Assembly (NCBI GenBank): GCA_032622095.1
Contig: CP136068.1
Location: 111,179,546-111,243,545, forward strand
Source of the DNA: Siphonodentalium dalli
Lineage: Eukaryota; Mollusca; Scaphopoda; Gadilida; Siphonodentaliidae
Direction of reading: 5' to 3'
Length of the DNA stretch: 64,000 bases
Below, in pieces: positions 13,201 to 25,213 of this stretch. A program made the position numbers and the translations under genes. Position 1 is the first letter of the stretch, and the number at the start of each line of letters is the position of its first letter. A model generated the notes under the pieces. It did not search any database, was not told where the DNA came from, and worked only from the letters and a program-made list of their open reading frames with translations.

Positions 13201-14589
13201 CAATAACTCAAGGATATGTTAATCGATAGAGGTAATATCAGAGTGTTCTCCATATTAATTGCGTTTTATATGCAATGTGAAGAAAACGGTTTTCCTGACA
13301 ATAGTTTATAAGTTTTTGATGCTAATGGGCCAGAGTAGCCACATAATATGATACCTGTCAGTTCAGGTTCAACGTTCCGTCCGTTTCCGTAAAAAACATG
13401 GACATAATCCCAAAAGAGGTGTTCGGCAAAATTCATACTGCATCCCTTAAAATTAATTTGTCGTGCCCCATAAGGTTTTGGGACAACCATAATATAAGAT
13501 TAAGTTGTCAATTGATTAAGTAGCATGTTTAATAACCAAGTGAGTCACAATTTGCTACAATTTCGGAACAGCCGAGAATAATGTTCGGAATATAAACTTT
13601 TTACTAAATTTGGTTGCCATTTTGGCTGTAATCTTGAGTAATATTGTCTAAAACACCACACTATGCCATATTTGAGGCATATCAAAATAAAAAGAACCTT
13701 TGATACTAAAGATAGTGATTTTTTAGCAGAGTTTGATGCTGTTTGTGATAGAAAAATCCCATAATTCTGGTAATGTTAAATAGTAAAAATTAATAAAGGT
13801 GCATAAGAAATGTTGGTATTCAATGTATATAATACGGAATAGTCACTTGTGTACATCACCATAAATTGTAAGCTGTTGTATGGCACGTTGGGATAATAAT
13901 TAACATTTTTCCATATTTTGGCGGCCATTTTGACAGCCATTTTGAGCCAAAGTGACAATTTTGGTACCATTGAGTTCGAATATCAATAAGATATAGAATG
14001 GATCACTTACATTGCACAGTTCGTCCCACTTCTTGGTGAAATGTGACCAGAATCCAAAGGGGATCTTTTGTAAAATGATATACCGCGTTTTGTAAAATCG
14101 AATTTTTGAGTGATTGGAAGGGTGTGGACCCCCACGAACAGCATATATCATTGCTCCAATGGTCAGTTAAAATGCTATATACAAGATAAAGTTACAATTC
14201 TCAACCAGTTCAAAACCTCATAAACTTATCTTAAAAGTATTAGTAAAAACGTATAAATTCCACTTCCGGTAGCCATTTTGGCGGCCATCTTAGACGGGAA
14301 GTTTAAATTTTGGCACATAAAGATGGCGTTATGTCATAGCTTCACAAAAATGTATACAAGTGTATACATATGACAAGATGTTCTCACTATAATTGCATCG
14401 AGCTGACTTATAGGAAAATGGCAGCCATCTTGGACGCCATCTTGAATTACAAAAATTGCTCAAAGCGGATTTTAGCGGATTTTGAATATGTTATAGAGGA
14501 GAGCTTCCTCTTCAAAATGATATAAAAACCAACTTAGTCCAAATTGTTTCTAGGTTGACCATAAAATTTGAGTTTATCGACCAGACTAT
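10285..14589. mobile_element. 4.3-kb inverted-repeat element with satellite core
   Basis: The two arms, about 10285-11600 and 13270-14589, are diverged inverted copies over roughly 1.3 kb. They end in TAGTCTGGTCGAT on the left and its inverse on the right. Paired landmarks include TCAAGATGGCGTCC/GGACGCCATCTTGA and the repeated AAAATGGC(C/T)GCC motifs. Between them lies a 1.6-kb degenerate tandem repeat. No transposase was found; open frames in the arms are short and mirror each other. The design resembles long-TIR fold-back elements, but I cannot assign a superfamily. The insertion site is AT-rich and the target duplication is unresolved. Confidence 0.85.
11600..13190. repeat. Degenerate tandem repeat forming the element core
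   Basis: Repeating motifs GTGTATATGTATACA, GAGTGGCTGTATGG and GGTCATGGGTGAGG, at roughly 60-70 bp spacing, with heavy divergence. Open frames read through it on both strands (for example the 137-codon minus-strand frame), because the repeat has few stops. Their His/Thr/Ile-rich translations are repeat artefacts. Confidence 0.85.
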
Positions 14590-15010
14590 ATAATCATATT
14601 CCAACAACAACATCAACATTTTTTTGAAATGCCGCTTCAATTATCAGAATCGATTAATTGCCGTAAAATAATGCTAACCACAGTCAACTGTAGTATAAAA
14701 TTGCTCAAAACTTGTTATTTATCAACATTTTGTTCAACGAACTTTTGCCGGTTTGTCAAATATCTGACACAAAAAAAGCCACTAGATTTTAGAGTTATCC
14801 ATCTTCATCTGCAATTTGGTCCGAGACCGCCTTCTCGTTGACTTTTACTGGGCCACTAGAAGTTATCGGTGGTGAAAAATAATAGATTTGAAAAATCTAC
14901 ATATGAACACTCTGACTTTGATGGGTGGGTTTTCGACTCGAATCATATATTTTTCACCACCGAAGCCAAGGAAATAGTAATTTGCGAGCGTTATAATACC
15001 GATTCTTCAA
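14590..15010. mobile_element. Right part of the split TTAA-type MITE
   Basis: Continues the family after the 4.3-kb insertion. Shared blocks with 28261-28541 and 42638-42985 include GATAACTCTAAAAT-like, GCAAAATTTCG-like (inverted), ATAATGCTAACCAC and GACTCGAATCA followed by TTTTCACCACCGAAGCC. The terminal bases are too diverged to fix the end. Confidence 0.65.
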
Positions 15011-15021
15011 TCAAGATTACA

Positions 15022-15542
15022 TTAAAGATACGGGCGGCGTTGGCGCTGGGCATGCTGTTAAAATATTCAGCTCCGTCAAAAACCGCCATAAACAGAAAGA
15101 ATAGTAAAACATAGACATCCCTTGTTCTTATACCAATCATAAATATGGCATAAACAGTATGTTATTGTCAAATGTTTTTCCTTTGTAAACAAAAGCAAAA
15201 AACTTTACGTTACCTGGCCTTTGTTTAAATCCGGATATAGTAAACATAATGAGCATTATTTGTTAGTTTTCCTGATAAAGAAATAATAAAGAGCGTCTAT
15301 ATCATTTGTGTGTGATTAACCAATAGAATTGCGCTGTGTTATGTAAACAGAAGCAAATCTTCTGTAGCACGAGCAGGTTCTTGTTTACGTACACCATAGT
15401 ACGTCTTGACGACAATATACTATTTACGCGCTGATAATGTTTGGCATATGAGCAAAACTATATATTTTTTAATATTCCTTCTGTTGATGGCGATTTGAAC
15501 AAATATGAATATTTCAGCAACGAACGCCGCCCGTGCCTTTAA
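15022..15542. mobile_element. TTAA-flanked MITE, GGGCGGCGTT family, copy 1
   Basis: 521 bp, flanked by TTAA at both ends. The left end is AGATACGGGCGGCGTT and the right end is AACGCCGCCCGTGCCT, giving TIRs of about 16 bp with small mismatches. No coding capacity. A second copy lies at 16414-16893. TTAA targets are typical of piggyBac-type and Kolobok transposases, so mobilisation by one of these is inferred. Confidence 0.85.
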
Positions 15543-15719
15543 CTGGTTTTCAAGATTTTGTCTACCAGTTTCTATTGTACGTTTTACGTGATATGCCTAT
15601 AGATACATGTAGTTGACTAATATCAACGACGTTGCAGTTACACCACTGCTATGCATACAATAGCCCACCGGATAGTGTCAATTTTCGCGACATCTCGGAT
15701 AGTAGTTTCTAGATCATGC

Positions 15720-16240
15720 CATGAATACCTACTCTGGCTAACGCCCGTATAGATCATATTCCACCAGTACAAAACTTGTATGGGAACTTTTTGAAGTTTT
15801 TACAGGGAACCTTATAAAGTTGAAAACTAACGCGGGGAATATATTTCTTAGTTATTACCTGTTCCTTAATAATGTTCTTCACTTTAGGTGAAGGTCCTGA
15901 CTCGAAATTGCACGATTTAAGTGACTTTGTGAGCTATTTTGCTTTGTGTCTCTTACAAACATGGAATTTCTCCCCGTTAATCAATTAAATGTTTATTGCG
16001 ATATCGGCTCTCATAATTCACAGAAAAGCATGCAATCTCGAGCTGGGACCACCCTCTAATGTGAAGTAGATTATTAAGGAACACGTATTAACAAAGAAAC
16101 ATATTCCCTGCCTTGTTTGTTCCATGTTATAAAGTTCCATGTCATAACGGGTCAGAACATAAACAAGTTCCCAGGTTTTGTACTGGTGGAATATAATCTC
16201 TTCGGGCGTTAGTCAGAGTAGAGATTCATGGCATGATCTA
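15720..16240. mobile_element. Long-TIR element with 9-bp TSD, copy 1 (Mutator-like?)
   Basis: The ends are TAGATCATGCCATGAAT and its inverse, and inverted similarity extends well over 100 bp inward (CCACCAGTACAAAAC, AAGTTCCCA-type blocks). It is flanked by a perfect 9-bp duplication, AGTAGTTTC (15711-15719 and 16241-16249). Nine-bp duplications with long TIRs fit MULE/Mutator-type elements. It is non-autonomous. Confidence 0.9.
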
Positions 16241-16413
16241 AGTAGTTTCCTACGACAAAATCATATTTCTCGCTGCGTGGAACAAGGTGCGTGACAAACC
16301 ACTGAACAAGATTTGAATAGCATGGTACCGAAGATTTATCGAAGAATATACCACGCTCGTCCGAATTTCAGGGATGCAATTGCAACTAAGTTGCAAGTTT
16401 GATTGGTACGGCT

Positions 16414-16893
16414 TTAAAGATACGGGCGGCGTTGGCGGTGGCTATGCTGTTAAAATATTCACCTCCGTCAAAAACCGCCATAAACAGAAAGAATAGTAAA
16501 ATATAGACAGACTTTGCATGTTCTTATATCAATCAGAAATATGGCATAAACAGTTTGTTATTGTCAAATGTTTTTCCTTTGTTATGTAAACAACAGCAAA
16601 AAACGTTACAGAACCTGGCTTTTGTTTAGATAAACATAAAGAGCGTAATTCGTTACAGTTTTCCTGATATGGAAATAATAAAGAGCGTTTATATATTTTG
16701 TGTGTGATTAACCAATATAATTGAGCTGTGTTATGTAAACAGAAGCAAAACTTCTGTAACACGAGCAGGTTCTTGTTTACGTACATGAACCATCGTACGT
16801 CTTGGCGACAATATAATATTTACGCGCTGATTATGTTTGGAATATGAACAAAAATATGAATATTTCTGCAACGAACGCCGCCCGTGCCCTTAA
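16414..16893. mobile_element. TTAA-flanked MITE, GGGCGGCGTT family, copy 2
   Basis: 480 bp, flanked by TTAA. Same termini and internal sequence as 15022-15542, including the CCGTCAAAAACCGCCATAAA block and the TTCTTGTTTACGTAC block. Confidence 0.88.
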
Positions 16894-17740
16894 AGGTGAT
16901 GGAAACGGTTCTTGCACAAAACATCAAGACACGATAGGTCCATATATCACGGCATGTTTCACCAAACCAAATTGAAGATTATGTTCAAATTCCTAGCACG
17001 TAGCTGTTTGTTTAATTGGTGGCGCTATAGGAGGTGTGAAAAATGCTTGCGCCTTATCTAAACAAATTTAGTTACCGGGAGTTCCTATTTTCGATGAATG
17101 ATACGCTAAGCCAAAACAGAAGACCAGACTGATCTAAATTTTCAGGGATGTAGCCGTCTGTTTTAAAAGGGTTGGACTAAAGCAGGGGAGCAAACAGTTA
17201 GATAGATAATTTTTTAATGGATAATAGATGCAAAACAAGTAGACAGATGAACATAAGCACGTACACAAAAGAACAACACAGAGTGTCACATTCATATAGT
17301 ATAGATATATAATATTGATAAATATAACAGGAATGCAGCTTCTCAGTTCTGCAGAAGTGAATTTACCAATCATAGTAATACTATTAAATAGATACTCGTA
17401 CCTTTATATATATGCAAACATGCATGATGAAAAATTTATGATCAACCCGTGCTATCCCACCCTCCTCCCCAACATGACTGCCATGTTGCTTAAGCGATAA
17501 TAGTGATCATACTACATGTAGTGATATAAAAGGAGATGAGTAAGACAATGAAAGATACAGAAGGAGGTAGGGAGATAGATAGAGAAGTAGAGGTGATATA
17601 TACACATGAATTTGCTCGGTCTGACAAGTCATGCCATCGATTGCCATCAAGGAGCGCCCAGGACAGAAAGCTAAAGCTCACTTATTTCCACTGTGGTCCT
17701 TAATGGTAGACGACCAAATGACTGACCAGGCCACAACACA
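16894..17740. other. Intergenic, nothing recognised
   Basis: No coding segment, and no inverted repeat that I could detect. Confidence 0.45.
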
Positions 17741-18960
17741 AGTTCTCATAAGGTCATAATATTAATAATATACAAAGTCACATATTATGGCTCATCTCAG
17801 TTCCGTCTCAAAGTTCTGCCCATTTCCTTTCAATAATATGGCCAGAATCACAAAAGAGGTTCTCCGCAAAATTCCATACTGCAACTTTAAAATGAATTTG
17901 TCATGCCCCATACGGAACTGGGACAAACAGAATAGAACGTATTTGTCAGTTAATTAACTAACACGTATAATAACCAAGTGAGTCACAGTTTGCTACCTTG
18001 TCGGATAACGCAGATAATAATGTTCGGGATATATGTAAAAAAATAACTTTTACCAAATTTGGTTGTCATTTTGGAAGCCATCTTGAGCAATTTGGTCTAT
18101 AAACACCGTAGTGTGACAAATGTAAGATAGACCAAAACAATAAATACCTTCGATACCAATGATAGTTGCATTTTACTTAAAAAAATTGTCCAACCCTGAA
18201 AAGTTAATTTTTGCCGATATTTATGTCAAGTTTGTGAGAGAAAAATCCAATATTTCTGGTGATGTCAGTGGTGACAATAGTAACAATGATCCATGGTGCA
18301 TCCGACATGTTAGTATTCAATGTATATAATACAGATTAGCCAATGTTATATATCAACCACAACTTGTAAGCCATTGCAGGACACCCTGGGGCAATATTTA
18401 CCATTTTTCATATTTTCGGCGGCCATTTTGGAAATTTTCTACACCAATTTCATTCCCATTGAAGTAAAACATCCGTCCAATAAAATAAAGCACATAGTTG
18501 TTGACATTCTATTAACAGCCTGTGTGGTTTGTCGATAAAATGACTATCAAAATCGTCTTGCAAAAAATCGAAAATTTCACCCCTCTTTTTCAAATCCTCT
18601 TTCTGTATCTATTACGGAACCCTCGTCAATGGGAAATGTCTTAAAATGACGCTATAATATCACGCTTGATGACTGTCTCAAAAACATTGCCATTTACTAA
18701 TGATTAATGTGAAGAAAAATGGAAGATATGGTGAAATATTAATTAAATTTCCTATTTTCGTGCATATGACATCATTTTTCGGCGGCCATTTTGAATTATT
18801 TTCGAAATTATTTGCCGTCATTTTGAAGAAGGACATCATACCAACAAAATGGCATACATTTTATCTGTGTCTTTTGCTAACGACCGATCTATTACAACGA
18901 TTAAATACAGCTGGTCGGAATTAGAGGAAATGGCGGTCATCTTGGATTCAAATGGCTCTA
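17741..18960. mobile_element. Solo arm related to the 4.3-kb inverted-repeat element
   Basis: Shares order and sequence with the arm at 13270-14300: AAAAGAGGT...GCAAAATTC, TTGTCATGCCCCATA, AACCAAGTGAGTCACA, CAAATTTGGTTG...ATTTTGG, then GGCGGCCATTTTG repeats. Only one orientation is present, so it is a diverged single arm or a deleted copy. Confidence 0.65.
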
Positions 18961-19720
18961 GCACCTAGTAGGGCCACCTTTAGTTTTCGGTGAAATCCGG
19001 ATTCTTTATCTGGATACCATAGGGAACAATAAAAATAAGGTTATTTGTAATCATCGGGGGGGGGGGGTGCAGGTGGACCTTATTGGCTCCCCGACTAAAT
19101 AGCGAGTTCCAGAAATAATTTACTGGACGAGTTTTGTAATTCAGCTATAAACTGGGGACGAGTTGTAGATTCTATTTATTACACGATCCAAAACCTCGAT
19201 AAAACATACTTAAATCAACAAATGGAACGTGAAACTAACATCGGTTTCTAAAAGGCACGCGGTAACGTTTCACATAACTATGCGTTGTTTGCCCGCGTAA
19301 ATAAATAGTCCCAGATAAATAGAGACTCTTTGACGCATTTAATGACGTATATTTAATGACATAACTTATCAAACTCTTCATTCATTATAGTTTGTTGGAC
19401 AAAATATTGGAAACCATAGTATATTGAGACGTATATAGCGTACGGAATGTAAACAGGCGACAAAGCGGAAGTCAAAGTCGATCACCTGACACTATTTCGT
19501 GTTATTAAACGAACGTTTAATATCACAATTTATAGAATGTGTTTATTTAAATGAATAAGGGTAGTTTCATGTAATAAATTGATATATTAATATTGCCGGA
19601 GCTTAACATAAGGCATCTATGGCGTTCCATAATATGGCGTCAGTTTCTCTTACGCTGGACACTATTCCGAATGCAGTTGCTATAATTACGATTGCAGTTT
19701 ACTTAATGACTTTGTCCGTC
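18961..19720. other. Intergenic, nothing recognised
   Basis: Includes a short poly-G run near 19056. No gene or element ends recognised. Confidence 0.4.
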
Positions 19721-20186
19721 ATATGTGACCCGCCATATCAAATCCAGTCGTAAGTCGGGATTTGTTTACCCTGTGCCAATGCATTCTCTTATATATGCGA
19801 GTCGACCACCGGTCGCCTCGCATATACATGAGAATGCAGTGGCCTAACAATTTTTTACAATTTTAATAAATTTTTCTTGTATTCTTTAACAATTTTATAA
19901 TTTCACCCATACAGAGCCCCAGACAAACATGAGCAGACGACACTCTTCTATATGCTTATATATATGTGTGGGGCTCCCTGCAGGGTAATGGATGTTTTTT
20001 ATTTTATGTCCTAAAAATTGTAAGAAACATTTATTTAAAAAAAATGATAAAAAATTGTTAGGCCAATGCATTCTCTTATATATGCGAGGCGACATATGGT
20101 CGACTCGCATATATAAGAGAATGCATTGGCACAGGGTAAAAAAAAATCCCGACTTACGACTGGATTTGATATGGCTGGTCACATAT
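19721..20186. mobile_element. TA-flanked double-hairpin MITE, copy A
   Basis: The ends are TGTGACCCGCCATATCAAAT and its inverse, each bordered by AT/TA. Inside each end lies a hairpin of about 69 nt (CCAATGCATTCTCTTATATA...), and the two hairpins are inverted copies of each other. The central part has a third fold (GAGCCCCAGAC...GTGTGGGGCTC). Open frames on both strands encode the same hairpin and are not genes. Further copies lie at 25214-25679 and 38079-38493. Confidence 0.9.
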
Positions 20187-20293
20187 TTTGTCCAAGGGTA
20201 TATTAGCGTAATATTGGAAAACAATACTCGGTATACAACGTTCTATGAACATTAGTATGCTTTGTTTCATTATATGTAATTAATACAACGTGC

Positions 20294-20884
20294 TTAAAGG
20301 GGTACTGTACGCCATTTTCATTAAATTTCCGGTGACAACAACGATCTAATATCGATAATATATAGAAACATAAGTAATTTGAGTCGAAGATGTATTCTGT
20401 AAACGCTCAGGTTAATAGGCTATCTTAAAATTTAATAATTTAAAAGTTAATAATTTGATATAAATTGAATTTATGACTGGAGCCATAAAATGGCGTCAAT
20501 TAAATTACGAATTTCCGTAATCAAACAAAGTAATTGAGGGATACTGGATTGTTAAACCGATCGCACACACGATCGCTTAAAATATTATGATGATACGGGG
20601 AGAACACTCAAGCCACTCACTGACTAGCGACGATACAATAATTTAAATGATTATATGGGACTAGTATGCCTATAATATAAATTTTATTTGATTCATTTGG
20701 TTGAAAACTGTACAAAAATTACTCGACAACGACAATTTGTATTTTTGCATTCCGGTAAATTTGTCATCCGTAACACTACTTCGTACTCAACAGACTTTCA
20801 AATAATGAAAAAATTGTTACCTTATTCTCCGACTCTGAGACTATAGAAACCAACAACAACATTTGGCGCACAGTACCCCTTTAA
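20294..20884. mobile_element. TTAA-flanked MITE, GGGGTACTGT family
   Basis: 591 bp, flanked by TTAA. The left end is AGGGGTACTGTACGCCA and the right end is TGGCGCACAGTACCCCT. No coding capacity. It shares no termini with the other TTAA families here. Confidence 0.88.
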
Positions 20885-21024
20885 TGTATGTATCTAACGC
20901 CGGAACTAAGAAAATGTCAGACTCATTCCGATAATTAAACGATGATGATGAGATAAAACCTAGTAAATTATCGTTAAAATTGTCACGTTATTGTAATAAC
21001 CAGCTTCAGCAACACGTACATATA

Positions 21025-21292
21025 TGTAACATGTGTTAAACTTACTATGCTATTGTTATGGAGATGCACACGCTGGCGGGAAAAGTCAGTTGATTTTCCG
21101 GCGCCAAACACGTACGTTTATAGATAGCGAGCCAACGCACGCGTCTAGCGAGACTTATATATAATAGTCGGTGGCGAGAACAAGCGGCCACAATGCGACC
21201 AGCGATACGCTCAGTTAGATTCAATCAAATAAAGATCTTTCCGCGCAGGCAAATATCTGCCTGCATAGCATTTATATCTCATTTTGTTATCA
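21025..21292 (+). other. Possible solo LTR or promoter-like segment
   Basis: Starts TGTAACATG. It contains a TATA-box-like run (21156-21164) and an AATAAA signal about 65 bp downstream (21228-21233), the order expected for U3-R-U5 of an LTR. It is also more GC-rich than its surroundings. I could not find a 5-bp target duplication or a partner LTR, so this is only a suggestion. The right end is uncertain. Confidence 0.25.
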
Positions 21293-23290
21293 GAAGATTG
21301 GATTAATCATCATTGCCACAAGTTTAGTATGATACTTACACGTTGAACACAAAACTTCTAAACCGTGTACGGGTAGGATGAATGATCACGTGAGTCAGGT
21401 GACCTCCGTCGGCAATGGCAACACTGTTACAAGTTACAGGTACGTGTGGCTGGACCTGGTTATAAAAACAAACTCTATATGTCACTGAATTTATATTATG
21501 TATCGCTTCAGAAGAGAACAAGTGTCCATTATCTGTTATGTTCTTTCGTGTGGATCATTAACCCTTTCTATACTAAATGGATTCTTCCATTCAGTTATAA
21601 AAGTATACACTGGAATGGTCTATTATTCATTTGGATGGATTTCATGAAATTTAAGCAGACGACAGATAATACAAGTGCAGATGGGTTCCTATTAATTGGT
21701 GGGAAATGTTCAGATAATTTGAACTTATTATCTGATAATTTCCTTAGGGATAACTACTCGTCAGTGATTATTTAGTAGAAAGGATTATAGAAAGAGTGGT
21801 CCGTACTAATCTTTTCCTGATATGGTAGACATAAAGAGCGTTATTTCACATATTCATGCGAACAATTTAAAACCGCGTTGGGCATTTTCTATGACATTGG
21901 CAAGTTTTCTCGGAGTATATAAAGCCCTATATATTTTTAATTCGTGTACTTATCGACCCATTTTATTCCTTTTTCCAAATTACGGAGATATAGTTTGGAG
22001 ATGTTATGTGCAGAAAGTAGTGGAACACAACTGATAACTTTATAACAGAGACCTAGCGCATGGGGGTTTGTGAGAGCGGCGGGGTTGGTGCTATTAGACT
22101 AAAAGTAGAAGATGTTCATAATTTTGAAATGTTTTTTTTCCCCGACTACAATGATCATGAACATGTCCAAGCATGGGGGTGTTACTGAAAATTCCGAGTT
22201 GGAGAGCATGAGATACCAGTTGGACAATTCCAAAACCATGGAAACATCTCTGTTTTCTAAGAAAACGTCTTTTGTTTAGAATTAACATATTTATCTGCTC
22301 ATATATAACACATGCATTATGGCAAGGGGATTATATGACAAGAAATTTCATCCTATCTCCCATTACAAACCTTAGGGTATCAATACATTAGGAAAAGTCC
22401 TTTTATATAGAGTACACCACGCTTGAAAGTTAGTAATTCTTGTATTTATTGACCTGTTATGACCGCTGGATCATGATAAACCGGGACATTATAAGATACA
22501 CATGCACGTTACAAGTTGCATGCATGTATTAGATACCTTATTTCATATTATATTTATAATGTTGAGTCTTGTGTATAAATATGTGTTTCCATACATTACA
22601 TAATTATTTGTATATATACATAGCAACCTGCCCCGATACCGGGGCGTTATTTGCTCAATAAATTATATTATATTATATACTATGTCAAATTTGAGGCATA
22701 TCGGCAATGTGTCGCTTCAATGAGACTCCAACACAAATCACCCAATATATTGTATCAGTCTTTTATCAAGACACGTGCACTATGCCGGTGCTTGGAATTG
22801 CGTTCTAGACTTATTCATGCAAGGTTAAAGTCTTATTAAGTCCTCCATTTTTTTTAATATAATCATTCTTAAGATTGATGGAGCGAGCATCAATTTGACT
22901 CAAAACTAATTTCGATAAGGACACACATGTCTGGAACAAATTTGATGTTAACATGTCATTGACTCAATGCACTATTATCGTATTACAATGCACGTCACCG
23001 GATTCAAGACGTCTCTTTATCCATATGAAGTCTACGAAATTATTCAATTATCGAACCATGACGATAAACAGAACCAACATGCTTTGATAAATATATTTAA
23101 TCTGCATAATGGGTACATATGCACTCCATATGATAGCGCCATATGGCCAGGCCCGTAATTTCCCCATTATATGAGGGTACGTTCATGCACTCTTAAAGTT
23201 CCATGCGATCTCCACCTCATTATGAAGATGTAGAACAATGTGTACTCACCGTAGCGAATAATTCATAAAGTGCATCCTTGCAACTTACAC
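21293..23290. other. Intergenic with two repeat fragments
   Basis: 21655-21775 is an uninterrupted copy of the repeat split by insertion at 3328. 22628-22680 is a GC hairpin (GCCCCGATACCGGGGC) followed by TTATTTGCTCAATAAA and a TATTA-rich tail. This could be the 3' end of a retroelement. No gene recognised. Confidence 0.45.
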
Positions 23291-23294
23291 TTAA

Positions 23295-23650
23295 AGCCAT
23301 ATTAAGGGCTTGTTCGGGTGCGTGAAACTGACACATTAGTATACTCAGACGCTATGCCAACTGGGGGAATATAGCATTCTACTAGCATCACCCACAATCG
23401 ACCATTTAATGCCATAGAAAACACCGTCTGAACTACACTGTAAATGTTTACATCTCGATTTGGGACGCAACAATCGGCGATAAACTAACGCCAATGATTT
23501 CGCCATCGATATTCATTGCATTTAATAAATATATAAGATTGACGGTGTGTGTTGTATATTTGGATTAATATTCATAAAAATAACTACTTTGAGCAAGATT
23601 ATTCTCCATTTCTATTTGATCACCATGGTTACCGGAGTGTTTAACATCAC
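23295..23650. repeat. Dispersed repeat, copy 1
   Basis: Matches 44100-44512 in the same orientation: TTGTTCGGGTGCGT, CGCTATGCCA, GATTTCGCCAT, AAGATTATTCTCCA and the final CATCACTTTAAGT. At 44 kb a hairpin follows the last block. Here it does not. Confidence 0.75.
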
Positions 23651-23683
23651 TTTAAGTTGGCTTCACCTATAACAGTCTCTGAT

Positions 23684-24171
23684 GATAAAGAAACTCAATC
23701 CGATAAAACTCCTCTCAATTACTACTCCAATGGCTTCGGGGGTCAAACATATTTGATTCGAGTCGAGGAAGTCACCCATCAAAGCTCAGATTTGTTAGAT
23801 ATAGATTTTAGAAATCTATTATTTTTCATTATCGGGAATTCTTTCTGGCCCAAAAGACAGTCAAAATTTCGTTATTATTACCACTTGATTATAGAGTTAT
23901 CCATCCTTGTCTGTTTGAATAGAGTTTTGGCGTAAAATCTCGAGCAGGTTACCAAATTGACGGCAATTATTAGTACTCATCTCGAGAACATAACAAATTT
24001 CAAAAATCAATATCTAATAACTCTGAGCTTTGTTTGATGGGTTCCTCGACTAGAATCAAATATTTTTTACCCCCAAAGCCAAAGAAATAGTAATATAGGA
24101 CCCTCTGATCGGATTGTTGTTGTTGGAATCTGTTGAGATGGGGACCCTCTTTACGGATTGAGTACCTTTAA
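23684..24171. mobile_element. TTAA-type MITE, AGGTACTCAA family, copy
   Basis: The right end reads GGATTGAGTACCT plus TTAA. The left end is mutated (AGAAACTCAATCCG). Inverted internal arms carry TTTGATTCGAGTCGAGGAA-like sequence and its inverse. The best-preserved relative is 30970-31446. Confidence 0.75.
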
Positions 24172-24401
24172 CCCTTTGATGACTGAAGCTTCCTGATATT
24201 TTGCGAAAACCCTGTGCCAATGAATTCTCTTGTATATGCGAGTCGTCCATATGGCGCCTCGCATATATAAGAGAATTCATTGGCCTAACAATATTTACCT
24301 TGATCTTATAAGCCAGTGAATTCTCTTATATATATATAAGAATGTACTGTCGCATGGTCTTTAATGCTGCACCAGCGCAGCTCCCGGCATGAAAGGGTTA
24401 C
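24168..24401. mobile_element. TTAA-type element carrying the hairpin module
   Basis: The ends CCCTTTGATG and CATGAAAGGG are bordered by TTAA on the left and TTAC (decayed) on the right. Its left TTAA is shared with the end of the previous MITE. Inside are a hairpin (CCAATGAATTCTCTTGTATA...) and a second, degraded one. Confidence 0.7.
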
Positions 24402-24470
24402 ATTGTACAGGTGTGTATGCTAGTAAGAATCTCATAAAACTGGACAGCACATATAGAGCCAATATAACAA

Positions 24471-24642
24471 TAACATGATTTTTGAGGGCGTTATGGTTTA
24501 TTAACGGCCCGGCTGGAATGATTAACAGCCCAAGGGCCTATTAGCGGCCCGAGACGAAGTCGAGGGACGCTAATAGGCCCGAGGGCTGTTAATCATTACA
24601 GAGGGCCGTTAATAAACCATAATGCCCTCAAAAATCATGTTA
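24471..24642. mobile_element. Fold-back MITE, about 170 bp
   Basis: Near-perfect hairpin. TAACATGATTTTTGAGGGC on the left pairs with GCCCTCAAAAATCATGTTA on the right, and TTATTAACGGCCC and GATTAACAGCCC pair inward. Fragments of the family occur at about 59090 and 59645-59725. Confidence 0.88.
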
Positions 24643-25213
24643 TTACTATTATTAGCACAGTTTTGGACATTTGACCCATTTGAGGATTTAGTGGAATAAT
24701 GAAGTAGATTAAGAGAGAAATATTTTCAAGAACATTTAAATTTGATACCATTTGACTTGTCAGCTGACACGGACTGACCAGCTGACGGAGTCTCGAAAAT
24801 AGGACAGGGGAAAACCCATTATTGGAGACGAGTAACAACCAATGAGAGGTTGACAGCTAAAATTATCAATGCATACTTACGCTTGATACAATAATTCAAT
24901 CATATAGCGTGAATTCCAATCATAAAACCACTATATAGTGTCGAGGAAATCGGATACATCTTCCCATTATTTTCTTGAAATAAGCACGCCATATCGGAAG
25001 TTGAAGGGACGTAACTCTCGCGATAATAAACGTGATCTATAGTTTCCGGGCGGCGGGCCGACATTGATCTAGGCTTCTCATCATCGGCCCGCGGCCCGCT
25101 GTTTTGGTAAGAATACGCTATTTGGAACGCCCCGAAAAACATTATCAATGGCCTAGAGAACGCCCTATAAAGTGGTAATAATATACATTTAGTGCGTTCT
25201 ATTAAATGGGCTG
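24643..25213. other. Intergenic, nothing recognised
   Basis: A minus-strand open frame of 109 codons (24900-25229) is present but has no recognisable motif and runs into the following MITE. Not called. Confidence 0.4.

Noticed and set aside
19895-20255. Similar 60-110-codon frames at 20.0, 25.3, 27.4, 30.5 and 38.1 kb
   Set aside because: All lie inside copies of the double-hairpin elements. They appear on both strands because the hairpins are palindromic.
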